A stretch of 64,000 nt of DNA, taken from NCBI GenBank assembly GCA_013368315.1, contig JAACJM010000042.1:186001-250000 (forward strand), read 5' to 3'. Of this stretch, positions 34,907-46,197 are shown piece by piece (position 1 is the stretch's first letter; every line of letters begins with the position of its first letter). The translations under genes and the position numbers were made by a program. The notes beneath the pieces are model-generated. The model ran no database searches, was not told the origin of the DNA, and was given only the letters and a program-made list of their open reading frames with translations. The DNA comes from Tetrapyrgos nigripes. Lineage: Eukaryota > Basidiomycota > Agaricomycetes > Agaricales > Campanellaceae.

Positions 34907-35155
34907 ACCTGATTATAATGGTTATAATTGGAGGGCTTGATTATATGCTGATTACAGTGAGATTATGAGGGGAGGGGTCAGATTATATGTAGTTTATAAT
35001 GTGATTATAAGACCCTTGGCCTACAGACATGTGTATTGTACCTATAATCTAGCTATAATCAAGGTGTAATCTGGTTATAATCCACTGTAATCTGGCTGTA
35101 ATCGGCACCTAATCAACTTATAAAGTGCTCATGAGGAAGGTATAGGGCGCATACA
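34907..35155. repeat. AT-rich block of TATAATC-like repeats with imperfect inverted ends
   Basis: Words such as GATTATAATGG, CTATAATC and GTAATCTGG recur in both orientations. The ends GTACGCCCCTTTATA and TATAGGGCGCATAC are loosely complementary. It may be a decayed MITE. No target duplication was found. Confidence 0.35.
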
Positions 35156-38100
35156 TTGAAAATATAATCAACGTATCTAGATACAAGTGCAAGTAGTACT
35201 ACTAGTATCTATGCATGCTTGGAACAAGAAATCAGCAAGGGTAAGGGACAGTAGCCAAAGATATTCATTCAATGAGCTGGAAGAAAGGTCTGATAGAGCA
35301 AAATCAGCACCGAGTCAAGATTCGCAGAGGTGATCCTCATACTCAATGAAAAATGACACAGACAAGATCCAACTGGATGTCAAAATTTCTGAGTAGATAT
35401 GAGTAGTACTGAGTTGTACAGATAAAATCTGATGGGGCAAGGACTTTTTGGAAATCCTTGGACTTGGTCATATTGATGCCAAGCTTATCTGAGTAGTTCC
35501 AACAATTTTGTGTCAAGCTCACCATCCTCTCGTATGTAGGGAGAGTGGTTTCATCATTGTATTCTATCTGTCTTCCCTGTCATCACACTGAGATGCCGAG
35601 CGTGGGGTTGAAGGCGAATGACTCAACCAACAACTACCTTCCACTCAAGACAAGGTTTATAGTTCAGGGGTAGGGAGACGCTAAAGCTCTCACAATAGAT
35701 CTAGACGAACCAAATCTTCAAGGAAGAAGTAAAAGAAGAATAATCAAAGTCAAGATGAGCTGGAATACCACTTTGACTGGACAGAGACTAGTTCAGATGG
35801 GGGATAAAGGGTAAAAGGATGTAAAAGGATGTAAAAGGGGAGTGACATGGAGTATCAGAATGTGGTAGGAAGTGGGTAAAATGTGAGGGGGATGATTATG
35901 GGTGATGAGGAGGGGATACATGGGTGTCTGGTTGTGGTGATACACCAACAAGTACAAAACAAAACTGGGGTAGACAGAAAAGGATGGTAATACACTGCTT
36001 GAATAGGTGCAGCTACCTCTGAAGTGTAAACTGAGCACTAAACAAAGATGAAAAATGCAACTGGCTCAGAATCAAAAAAGACTTAGTACACCTCTGCAAG
36101 GTACTGTACAATATGACAAGTGACTATACAAACACACCTCTGCAAGGTACCGTGCAATACGACAAGTGGAACATTTGGTATGAAAAGACTGAGCACTGAG
36201 AAGACAAAGTTAAGCAGCTCAAGGGGTATGACGCCTCCCACTGAAGATGAACTGTAGATGACTAATTTCCACAGGAACAATACTTGTATTGCCATTGCAC
36301 TGTATCTGTATGGTGGTTACAAGCAGTTGTTGTATGATAAGGTAATCGAAGTGTGCTTTTATAGTCAGCCACCCGATTAGCTAAGTACTGTATAGTAGTT
36401 TACTATGGTCTGTCAAGCCTCTGAGTCCATATGCTGTTCATAGGTAATTGTTGAGTATTAGTAGGAGTCTGGGATTGTAATTACATGTTGAACACATCAT
36501 CAATCGCAATCCAGACAAGATATCTCTTGTCAGAGTAGTAAAACAAAATCAGAAATCTGGTAAATGAACGGTTTTGTATAGCAACTAGACCCAAATGAAG
36601 GATAGTAATGTCCTGTCACCAACTGTGTTTATGGTAGAACTCTTGAGATTAAACTAAATGAAAGCTTTCATCTCAAAAGATACCCATTTGTGAGTCATTC
36701 TAGTGGACAAGCTAGACAATTCATAGGTTCAATTGTGTATATAGTGAGTTCGCACTACTTCAATTAGAAGTGCACAAAATGATGGGGTGCCTGTATCAAC
36801 GCCATGTCCTCTTTTTTTTCTACCAAGTCAAAATTTGTTGTCCTTGTCTGGCCCTAAACCAGCTTTTCAAACTCCACTTTGTGCAATGTGGATAACATGT
36901 CCTTTCATCCCTTCCACATCTCCCTGCCCTCTCCTCTCTCTTCTTCTCCCTCCCACTCTCCACAATGCCTCCCCCTCTCTTCCCCAAGTTATCATCATTC
37001 TTGACTGTTTCTCTATGGTGGGCTAATGTGCAAGGCTCTATCTCTGTTACCCACCAACACTACTGGATATTGCCAAATGCCATAACAGCAGAATGCGTCA
37101 AACACATCAACAACCTGACGACCATTCTTCTAGAAGATGGTTACATGGAATATGAGGCAGGGCTCTTTGCTAGGTGAATTTGTATACAGGCAGGATGGAT
37201 GGGATGCTCAAGGTAGTGAAGTGACAACCTGGCCTGAAATATGGGTTGCTGCAGGTGTGTACATACTTTCTTTCACTCAGAATTGAGTAACACTGACATG
37301 CCTTTTGTCTCACTTTTCAGCTTGATCTCAACAGACCTCCAAAGTTAAAGTGGTTCATCTCAACTTTCACTCCAGTCCCTACTAAATACTAATGTTGACT
37401 TTAGGCATATCAAAAACTGGCCAATGAGCACAAGAACAATGTGTGGTATATACTCTTCTTGTTTATTGTCATTGCCATTCTTACTCTTTGCTTTTCAGAG
37501 TTTCACTTTTCACCCTATCCCTCTTCTACTTTGTGTTTTGTACCACTGCAGACTTGGTGAACTCTATTCAGCTTTGGCTTTCCAGCCAGGAGTACTACGT
37601 AGTACTCCAATGTAGTCTGATATTGTCAGATATGGTATATGTAGAACCTGATACTGCCTGAGATGAAATGCCTACTGAAATCTGCTAAATTCTGATTAGG
37701 TCTGACATAATCGAGTGATGTAACCAGTGCAAACTGGTTGGGTCAAGCCAGATCCAGTCAGAATCTGTCATGATGCATGTAAAATTCTATGAGTATTTCA
37801 CATTCACATTTTCACTTTTCACATTGTAAGTAAAGTGATGCTAAAATGTGCTTGAGCCCAAATTGAGCCTATGTGGTTTGAACAAATTTAATTGATTGGA
37901 ATTTTGTATTGATCTATACTTCCAATGAACAGTTATATCTTTCTCTCCACTTCACTAGAATACATGATCCACCACCTACTTTCCACTATGCTCCATACTT
38001 ATATCGTTTCTTACATCGTTAACTCCAGACTGATATCAGACATTACATCACAGTATCTGCTTTACACCACAATGCTATATTTATGGACTCACACAGCCAC

Positions 38101-38219
38101 AGTAACTAACAGTATAAATACTTAGTAGTTCACTGTCTATATCTCCAGAGCCCACAATGGTATTCATCACCTCACTTGTTTAACAAGTGCCCTCATATTC
38201 ATTTATTCTCCTACCACCA
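35156..38219. other. Gene-poor region with a 46 bp-period direct repeat and one coding-like scrap
   Basis: 36088-36122 and 36134-36168 are two copies of ACACCTCTGCAAGGTAC followed by similar text (period 46 bp). Plus-strand 37040-37177 reads HQHYWILPNAITAECVKHIN, then a stretch ending GYMEYEAGLFAR and a stop. It looks coding but is unidentified and isolated. Confidence 0.3.
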
Positions 38220-38239
38220 GTGCCATGTGAACAGCTGAT

Positions 38240-38560
38240 GGATGTTGTGAGCACATTGAGTGGCATCGACAACCTACCAGTCAAGGTTCTCAATGCGTAC
38301 AGAAGCTCAGTGTGTCATTATTGTTCTAAATAGGCAATTGACACCCCAGCTGATGGCCAGCTCACATGTGGGTGTCTGATGTTGTGCTCTGCAGAAATTT
38401 AATCAATCCTTTCTCAAAAACAATCCCACCATCTTTCTCACCAATGACTGGGTCAATTACAATGACCTGAAGACTTGGTTGACAGACAAAGGGTTCTTGG
38501 CTTCTTGTCAGAAATCCTCATCTCAGCCACCTTCAGCTACACCTTTGGCACATGCCGTAC
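38240..38560 (+). pseudogene. Unidentified coding-like fragment
   Basis: Two stretches, ELMDVV-like CEQLMDVVSTLSGIDNLPVK and, after an intron-like gap, KFNQSFLKNNPTIFLTNDW and NDLKTWLTDKGFLASCQKSS, look coding. The second runs into repeat A. No family recognised. Confidence 0.25.
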
Positions 38561-38969
38561 CCATGCAATCCTTCATATTTCCATATCTGTCATTCTTACA
38601 TCATTCACCACCTAAGTCCAGAAACCCTCAGAGGGTTCTTCAATTATACCTATGTGCGCCCCTATGCTATTCTATTTCCATTTTATTCATTATGTCGATC
38701 ATTCATTCCATTCATCGCTCCATACCTATATTCGTTGTTTAACATTTGATTTGTTTATTCTATTTACCATTTGGGACTTGTGATCGTTTAGTATATTAGT
38801 TATAGGAGCATCATAGTTAGTCGTGGAGTCTTGATACAGGAGTTGGTTTCACTACTTGTATATAGGTAGTGTTTTCCTGTACTCAAGCCTTAGAATTGAT
38901 CTTGTTGTTGTTTCCTCTCATTCTTCTCTGCTTGCTCTGCATTGCGAATCGAGGAATACGTGCACTACA
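38511..38969. repeat. Dispersed repeat A, copy 1 (partner at 60794-61239); LTR-like
   Basis: About 450 bp nearly identical to 60794-61239. Contains a TATA-like GTATATAGG (38859-38867) followed by a pyrimidine-rich stretch, as in retroelement promoters. It lies just upstream of the TGA-riddled frame at 39.6-40.5 kb, so an LTR or leader is possible. No matching downstream LTR was found. Confidence 0.55.
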
Positions 38970-39564
38970 CTTGTGTGCAGCAAATCTAGTTGGACAACTC
39001 TCTCAGGAGTCACGGTTGTCTCATATCCTTTAAAGGGATTCTCGTTCTACATTCACCATCCATTGTTGTTCTCCTTGATCTAGTTCCTTGTTGTCATCTC
39101 AGTTGCCATACAGGCATGTAGATTGATCTGCCAGCAGCTCAGATTGTTGGTCTCATAGGCTTAGGGTTAGTGGGTGAGTAGTGTCACTCCCTCTTGCCAA
39201 AGCCACCCCTATGTTCCAGACTCCTCCTGGGGCATTTTCCCCTCATTGACGAGCCCATTCAGCGTCAAGAGGCTAGCCTGGCTCAAGGGTTTGTGACAGA
39301 AGATCAATTCTCCCATTGTTGTTTGGGGGAATTCATTCAATTATCTTTATCAATCCTATCCTATCCTTTATTCTTCCTTTCTGTCAGTACCAAAAACCTC
39401 GAGGAGGGGTCAACTCGTTCAAGAACCTCTTTAAGCGCCTCAGGTACTGCCATCAGACGTCAACATTTTCCTCAGGAACTCACTACTTTTCTGGATCATC
39501 ATTGGGGTCATTGGTGCTGCTCATCAGTAAAGAGCATTGCCCATAGTCACATATTGGCTGTTGA

Positions 39565-40520
39565 CACCTTTCCAGACAGGGGTATATTGGCTACAGTATG
39601 TTACAATGGGTCACTGCCAGTTTTAGGGGTGCAGTGTCAGTGCTTGATTGGTTGACCAGAACTGCTGGGCAGGTTATCTGGTTGATCATCTCGTATTTGG
39701 TTCGCAGGGACGTTACGTTTAACCATATTCAGACATTGTTCGACTTCAAGACTTATATCATCCAATTCTATCATATCCACATTCTTCGGCCAATTGTATC
39801 CTATGCTTTACACTCACGGGAAGGCTTTGCGTTTGTTCAAAATCTTTTGGAAGGAGTAGGAGCTATACTCACTCTAGAAGAACATGCCTTGCAAGGGATT
39901 TTGACTGAATTTCGATGAATGCATATCCTTGATGAGGATGCCATTAATTGTTATGCAATTCCCACACGAGACTTATTATTCGCCATGGAAGCTATCATCA
40001 CCACAGAATACATGGAGGCATTAGCGCTAATCACCAGTAACCAGTTGGACACTGAGTTAATTTGTGACCTGGATAATCAAAGACCCTTACAATGTCAGAT
40101 CAGAGACATGATTTGGCAAAATCCAAGGGCAGTCAAAAGACTCAGGAACAACGAACCTCTGGGTGAATACGTGAACCCTGCGAGGTATATGAACAAATAC
40201 ACTAGGCAGTATCAAGCTCGATTCCCACTTACTGGAAGAGATCTCATATGACCACGTATGCTCGTAACTCATGATCTTATGGGAAACATTGAAAGGCAAT
40301 TTTGGGAGGGAGGATACACCCGACCCACTATGTGAGAAGACATTATTCAGATGGATCATTATGTCAACACGCTACATATTGGAGGATTCACAGACGAAGC
40401 TACTTGGGTAGTTTGACAGATCAACACACTTCTGGAGTACACCATTCAGCCAGACGCTATGAACATGTTTATGAGGGAAACCACAGAAGAGTCTCTGCCA
40501 CAAGAATCTGGTATGCCTAT
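39565..40520 (+). pseudogene. Unidentified ORF interrupted only by TGA codons (retroelement gag-like by context)
   Basis: One frame runs from 39547 to about 40650 with no TAA or TAG. TGA occurs at 39562, 39916, 40249, 40333 and 40417. Predicted text is protein-like: SVLDWLTRTAGQVIWLIISYL, then GFAFVQNLLEGVGAILTLEEHALQGIL, then AINCYAIPTRDLLFAMEAIITTEYMEALALITSNQLDTEL, then VKRLRNNEPLGEYVNPARYMNKYTRQYQARFPLTGRDLI, then ERQFWEGGYTRPTM. I do not recognise the family. Possible explanations: a retroelement gag-like gene decayed by CGA or TGG to TGA changes, or a gene normally read with UGA as sense. The first is more likely because other transposons here show the same pattern. It is preceded by the LTR-like repeat A. 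Confidence 0.45.
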
Positions 40521-40659
40521 CATCTGTCCTGTGTCCCTCTTCATCTGCATCTCACACCGCCTTCTCATACCCATAGCAATAACTACACGAAGAAGTTACT
40601 GTCTTACCATGTATCATACATCATACATCCATAACATTGATTACTTGAAATCATAGCGA

Positions 40660-41220
40660 AAACAACAAAACATTGAGACAGCATGTACACGACAACTTTG
40701 ATGCAGGATTAGTGATCGCCAGAAGAAAGCCAAAGCGCTCTTCTCAAAATTGGACACCAAATGCGATAGCGAGATGCATATAATGTGTGGCATTGAGCAC
40801 AGTTGCTTGGGAACAAGTACCAAGATGAAATAGTTCTCGGTGAACATGATGACCTTTTGACGATTGGGATCCATTAACGCGCAAGATGAACAATGCAGAC
40901 TTACAACCACAGCATTGCACAGCTGGGATTGCGAGATTTTGGGCATGAAGTAGAGCATGCACAAATCGCTCTGATAACAGGTATGTAAGTAGAATATACC
41001 AATTGAAGAGACACAATGCTCACTGGTTGCAAATATATCATCAGATTCCACATAAATGACAACTTTATAGCTGGTTTTGCACTGACTATTGATCTGGTTG
41101 CAGCACTTCTGGGCAGTTGAGGTAGTTGCCCCATACTTCCAGCTCTGGGTATTGGGGTCATACAGCCAATAGTTCAAGCCACTGGTGACTCGTTGAGTGG
41201 GAATGCCAGAGCTGGTGCTC
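40660..41220 (-). pseudogene. Unidentified coding-like fragment, possibly two or three exons
   Basis: Minus-strand text from 41220: a Ser/Thr-rich start, then GLNYWLYDPNTQSWKYG, CCNQINSQCKTSYKVVIYVESDD and, after a GTGAGC donor, DLCMLYFMPKISQSQLCNAVV before another GTAAGT. Looks like a real but unplaced gene piece with several cysteines. No family assigned. Confidence 0.25.
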
Positions 41221-42533
41221 TGAAAAGGATTTAAACAAATGGCAGGCAGGAATGAGAGGTTTGATGCACCAATAAAAGAGTGACTTCAACTTCCACAAAA
41301 CCCGACCTGCATGCTGTGAGGCAGAAAGCATCGAAATCTTAGCTCTGTGCTGAGTGAGAGGATCCAGTCATACCGTCTTTGAGCTCGATAATTTGTTCGC
41401 CACAGTGTTGTGCAAGATGTATAGACATGCTGTCAGCAAGATTGAGTTTTCTTCAGACAACTTATTTGGTTTCTGCTAGGGAATTTTCTGTGCTGAAGTG
41501 TTCATGGGACAAAACGAACTAGAAGTATAGTAATCTACTGTTGAGTGGTCTATCAAATGTTTTGCCTGGGGCTAGGTAGCTGACAATAGCGTTGAAGGAT
41601 TGTTTCTGTTGTCAAGCATTACCCTCCATGGCATCGGTCGTCACATTGGGGAGGAAAGAGCAGGGACACCAACAGAGACAAATAGTGCTGTGCTTCCACC
41701 ATTCCTCTCTTCCCATCTCTTCTATGTATGAGTCTAGGATATCTCATTGCGAAACTCACATCCTGGAGTAATTTCTCTGCTCGCCAGCAAACCAAACACA
41801 ATGACTTTTCTGTTCACATCCTTCAACTTCACTGCATGAGACCCAACTCCCCTTCCAATGCACTAGTCCATCGCAAGCTACTTCCACATCCACATCTACA
41901 TTTTCATCCACACAATGACAAAAATGTCGAATGGAAAAATGACAAAACACCAACCAACCATCCCTCCCTGTACCCACTTGTCCATGTCCTGGTCCAGGTC
42001 CAACAACCCTCCCCATTTCTCCCCACCCCCCAAACCCCACTCCCTCTTCTCCGACATTGTATCTGGTCTCGACTTTTTAGTATGAGAATGGTTATGATGG
42101 GTATGAAGGATAAGTGGACGATCGAGATGATGGGGAGGATGGGGACTAGGATGGGGATACAGATGGGGATGAGGATGATTATGGGGAGGATTATGTGGAC
42201 GGGGATGACTGGGGGTACACGTACAGGTATGGTGTACACGTACAGGGAGGAGGTTATGTATAGAGGCAAGGGGAAGGAGAAGAAAGAATAAGGACGTGAG
42301 TTTTAAGTTTAGTTTGCAATGGTTGGGGTTTGGTTTCTAATTACTGACGTTCTTATAGAGTTTTCCATCTTTGACCAACCTCACTATCAAGGATGTGCAC
42401 TGTAGGGGCAATGACAAGTCCTATTTCTTCATGGGTGTTTGGCCCCGCCAGACTTTTGCAGATTTTTTGGGACACTCTGGGTGCTTGTTGCAATCCCTTC
42501 ATCTAGTGCACCAGATTTCTCTGTGGTATAGGT
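41221..42533. other. Region with a decayed Asp-rich frame
   Basis: Around 42080-42280 a plus-strand frame reads YDGYEG, VDDRDDGEDGD, DGDTDGDEDDYGEDYVDGDD with one TAA and one TAG. It may be the tail of a lost acidic gene. Nothing else recognised. Confidence 0.25.
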
Positions 42534-42977
42534 AAATCTGCAGACACCCTGCAGGGCTGCGGACACCCTTCGGATAATGTTGTAAATTACTGTATAAGAC
42601 TGTATGTACCATGCCATATATATATTTAAGCTTCCAGATGCTTTCCAAGTTGTGTATCTGCTGTACACAAAGTGTAAAAATCTTCACAAAAGGAGTATAA
42701 GCACAGCCACAGATTTTTTCCTGATACATTCCTACAGATTTTCTCTATTCAGGATATCAGGAGAAGAGTTCTACATTCTCATGAGTGTATCTCAGTGTGA
42801 AATTGTACAGCAAGGACACTCAAAAGGTCTCACAGTGCCTTTAAATGCTTGCTGCCAGCATTTGCACTACTCATCTTTGAATATCAAATAATTGTTAGTA
42901 TTTGGCTCATGTCTTAGCATGTTTCTACAAGATAATACATTGTAATAGCTTCAAGATAATTTGTACTCATTTGTGGG

Positions 42978-43066
42978 AAGGGTGTCTGCAGGGTGTCTGC
43001 ACGTGGCTGTGCATGTGCAGACACCCTGCAGACACCCTGCAGACACCCATGCAGACACCCTAAGAA
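42978..43066. repeat. CTGCAGACACC 11 bp tandem and inverted repeat cluster
   Basis: Two units on one strand (GGTGTCTGCAG), a short spacer (CACGTGGCTGTGCATGTG), then four units in the opposite direction. The cluster could fold into a hairpin. Every unit overlaps a PstI site (CTGCAG) or a near match. Confidence 0.7.
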
Positions 43067-43223
43067 AGCAAAATGGAAGTGTCAGATACAAGACTTCTGC
43101 CTAGAATTGGACATTAATGGATTTGATTCAAAGATTAACTAGCAATAGCCAATTTCTGTAAAGAGACTATTTTCTCTGCCTGTGTGTTTTCTTATACTGC
43201 TTTCCATTCTCTGTCTCTTCACT

Positions 43224-43478
43224 TCACTTTTCTGCATGACATCTGCGCTTAAACCCAGCTGAATGCTGTGGCTGGCGAGTTTCTGCTGGATTGGTAGTGA
43301 TTTCCTCCTTTAGAAGCCTAGCTTCATGAACAGCCATGTTTGACCTGTTTAAGCCTTTCTCTTTGGTAAATGGCTTTGGTCTGGGTCTGGGAGGCATATT
43401 CTTCTCCTTCTCTACTTGCTTTGCTGTTCTTTTTGCTTCCAACTTTTCCTGTATAGCCTTACAAAAGTCACTCTCCAA
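43224..43478 (-). CDS. Small basic protein inside the CTGCAGACACC element, unidentified
   Basis: 84 codons: KAIQEKLEAKRTAKQVEKEK, then PPRPRPKPFTKEKGLN and a Cys/Lys-rich end. The frame is open upstream past the first ATG, so a spliced start is possible. Basic and coiled-coil-like; no family. Confidence 0.25.
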   Translation of the reverse strand: MESDFCKAIQEKLEAKRTAKQVEKEKNMPPRPRPKPFTKEKGLNRSNMAVHEARLLKEEITTNPAETRQPQHSAGFKRRCHAEK

Positions 43479-43685
43479 AAAAACTAGTCAGAAAAAAAAC
43501 TTGTAATTCATGTGTCCAAGCTTATGTACATGCACGAACAGCCATTATTCCTATTATTCATACTAGACAGTAGAACTTAACAAAAACAATGGTTTTGACA
43601 ATGAATTAGTTAGTGGTGATGATAAATGGGATGTCTGCAGGGTGTCTGCAGGGTGTCTGCACTGGGTGTCTGCAGATTTCTCATA

Positions 43686-44080
43686 CCCGTTTCTCTGGCC
43701 GATGAAGACTTCATAGCATTCCTCATGCTCAACACATCTTTGGTCGAGCTTCAAATTAAGGAAATATGTCGCGCAGAGTACAACTTTGCACAATGCCCAA
43801 CTGCAAACAGTATTATCTTCGAGTTCAAGGATATCATTAATATTACCCCAAAATTGCTCACCGCTCTTCACGTGTACGACATGGTCAGCCGTCGACAGTA
43901 CCGTTTTCTGATTTCAAGGGTATCATCACCCCAACATTGCTCACAGCTCTTTATCCATACGAGCACGGTGGACTTGCTTTATCCCGTCTTTGGGCAGGAC
44001 GCTCCGGGAAGATCTGGAGCAGAGAATTTGGCATTTGGAGAGGGCTGGGCTCACGGTTTCCTTTGGAGTCGCAAACAATG
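43686..44080 (+). pseudogene. Fragment resembling an F-box/LRR-type protein, uncertain
   Basis: Begins directly at the right edge of the CTGCAGACACC element: VSLADEDFIAFLMLNTSLVELQIKE, then a Phe-Lys-Asp block (FEFKDIINITPKLLTALHVYD) that recurs 100 bp later in another frame as SDFKGIITPTLLTALYPYE. The DEDFIAFL..N.SLVELQI wording resembles leucine-rich ends of Agaricomycete F-box proteins. The internal repeat and frame change suggest decay. Confidence 0.3.
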
Positions 44081-44321
44081 ATGATGATACGTAGTGACAA
44101 ACGTATCCCAGCACAGACAATTTATGGCTATGTGAAATGTTTTTGACTTTGTCACCACTGTAATGTACATTATTGTCCAAGACCAGGTGTAGAGAAAATA
44201 GATGGACGTTGCAAAATAACGCAGCGGTAGGGTATATCAGCGTCAATGATTGGGTACAAATGTAGATTTGGGACAAGCTCCAAGACCAGACTACAAATGC
44301 GAGGGATGTCAAACGTCAAAA

Positions 44322-45015
44322 TTAGGGCGTCTGAAGCAAGACACCTGAACACACCTTCTCGTATATCTTCTCAATCCACTCCATATTGGCCACAGAATCC
44401 TCCTTCGTGATCCACGTCTGCGGTGTCCTTCCTTTCAACCGATCCACAAATGCCTCCAACATATATCTATACGTCAACCACCATTGCTCTCCTTTACCCT
44501 CCATCTTTCCATCAGCAAATGTATACACTTTCTCCTTATGCATAACCGACTTCGTCCCATTCTTCTCGTTGACAGTAATCGTATGATACAACGTCAGCAA
44601 CACAAAATTGAGCAAACTGACGGAACCACTCTCGCATTCTACTGTGGTGCGTATTTGAGGCATTGAAGGGATAAAGCTGAACTTACAGGGTATACCAAGG
44701 TCAGAGGTGATATTACTGATGATATCGTTTGGTAATGCAAGAGTGGTAGTCATCCGGCGGTCAACTTTGGGGTCATGCGAGGGTACGGCGGTAGCTGAGA
44801 GGATTTCTGTCGGGTTCCCGCCTCCGAGGTAGCGCAGGCAGTTCAGGATACAATATTCATCAAAAGAATTTTGTTTTCGAGCGGAGAGAAAAAAATGAAG
44901 ACGAAAAACAACACTCACAACCCATATCCATGAACGACCTTCGCAAAAGCTTCTGCGCGTTTGAGATCTCTCGCAGCAACAGCGTACACGACGACTTCTG
45001 ACGCAGATGCGTCTT
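44322..45015 (-). pseudogene. Gfo/Idh/MocA-type dehydrogenase (D-xylose/dihydrodiol dehydrogenase-like), truncated with internal deletion
   Basis: The N-terminal scrap (about 45015-44925) has the end of the nucleotide-binding fold (VVVYAVAARDLKRAEAFAKV). The text then jumps to the C-terminal substrate domain (44900-44322): CLRYLGGGNPTEILSATAV, LGIPCKFSFIPSMPQ, LLNFVLLTLYHTITV and WWLTYRYMLEAFVDRLKGRTPQTW, ending EDSVANMEWIEKIYEKV. The first half of the dinucleotide-binding domain and the central part with the catalytic Lys-Pro region are missing, so it cannot be an active enzyme. The 5' break lies close to a MITE-like element starting near 45073. Confidence 0.8.
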
Positions 45016-45072
45016 GCAGTGGACGCGTTGGAAACGCGACTGCGTCAAGCCACTGACGCGCCTGCGTCCTAT

Positions 45073-45471
45073 TCTGACTCCGGAAATATGATATATCTGC
45101 AGACCTGGATAGATGGTCCATTTGGACTCCTATCTGCACCCGTATCTGTGCCTCAGATATACGGGATTTCTGGACATGTATCCGGAGCTTTAAAAGGTTA
45201 TCTTTCTTTTGTTCGAATAGCTATACAAACTAGGCGTCTTTTTGTACATCTTTACATAGATTACATGTGCCATCTTTTTGTTTACCTATCAAGTGTAATT
45301 AGGGGTTTCCAGATGTACGTTCTTTCTGTACGAATATTTAGAGTCAAAAATATAGCATTTATTTGTATATATATCTGAACTCCAAATACATCCTACTTCT
45401 GTACACCTATCTGCTCATCTATCCGTCGAGCCGATAGAAACGTACTTCCGGCGTGCGAGTTAGTGAAAAAC
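45073..45471. mobile_element. Putative 400 bp MITE related to the 4502-4630 element
   Basis: The right end, read on the complement, gives GCACGCCGGAAGTACG and then GGCTCGACGGATAGATGA. The 4502-4630 element has CACGCCGAAAAG and then GCTCGACGGATAGATCA at the same spacing. The left end (CTCCGGAAATATG followed by GGATAGATGG) is an imperfect inverted match. Internal sequence is AT-rich and non-coding. A target duplication could not be fixed. Confidence 0.4.
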
Positions 45472-45478
45472 TGTAGGA

Positions 45479-46197
45479 CACAGCGGGGTGTGGAGCATAT
45501 TTACCGGCCATTTTTGTGCACTCTTAAATGACGGATAGTTCACATGATTTTGGGTGAGATAAAATCCGTCATATTTGCTGGCAAAAACCGGGTCGCAAAA
45601 GCTCAAATTATGCGCTCAAGTTTTTCCGTGCCAAACCTTTTATTCATTTGCGACTAAAAAAGGGAAGCAAATAGTATTCAAATTTTGATTTGTGAGAAAA
45701 TGTGCAAAAGGTATGATCAGTATTGTGTGCCAAATTCCGGCAAGTAAAAGGAAAAGCACTGCAGACGGGAAAAATCTAAATTTAAATGACGGATTTTTGC
45801 TCGGCACTGAGCATACTCCATATGGAATATCAGCCTCAATTCAGTGCCATATGGAGTAGGCCTGGCGGCTGAGAAAAATCGGTAATTTAAGTTCGTGTTT
45901 TTTCAAGTGCCCCAATGAATTCCTTTTACTCACCAGAATCCGGCAGGCAAATACTAGTCATATCATTTTTGAGCATTTTCTCACAAATCAAAATTCGAAT
46001 ACTATTTACTTCCCTTTTTTGGTCGCAAATGGATAAAAGGTTTGGCACGGAAAAACTTGAGCGCATAATTTGAGCTTTTGCGACCCGGTTCTTGGCAGCA
46101 AATATGATGGATTTTATCTCACCTAAAATCGTGTGAACTATCCGTCATTTAAGAGTGCACAAAAATGGCTGGTAAATATGCTCCACGCCCCGCCGTG
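45479..46197. mobile_element. 719 bp near-complete palindrome (foldback element)
   Basis: The left arm from CACAGCGGGGTGTGGAGCATATTTACC and the right arm ending in its near complement match along almost the whole length. The symmetry centre is near 45838, where CTCCATATGG faces CCATATGGAG. The outer 230 bp match nearly base for base; the inner part is more diverged. No coding frame and no clear target duplication. Confidence 0.8.

Larger units (their letters stand above)
42534..43682. mobile_element. About 1.15 kb putative TIR element with CTGCAGACACC repeats
   Basis: Left end AAATCTGCAGACACCC and right end GGGTGTCTGCAGATTT are inverted copies. Each is followed inwards by more CTGCAGACACC units (left 42536-42575, right 43629-43680). 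A third cluster sits at 42978-43066. No target duplication could be fixed. A small minus-strand basic ORF (43224-43478) lies inside. Superfamily unknown. Confidence 0.45.

Noticed and set aside
39547..40650. Mitochondrial origin (UGA as Trp) of the TGA-interrupted frame
   Set aside because: Base composition and surroundings match the nuclear repeats, no mitochondrial gene was recognised, and the same TGA pattern is seen in clearly nuclear transposons. Kept only as an alternative.
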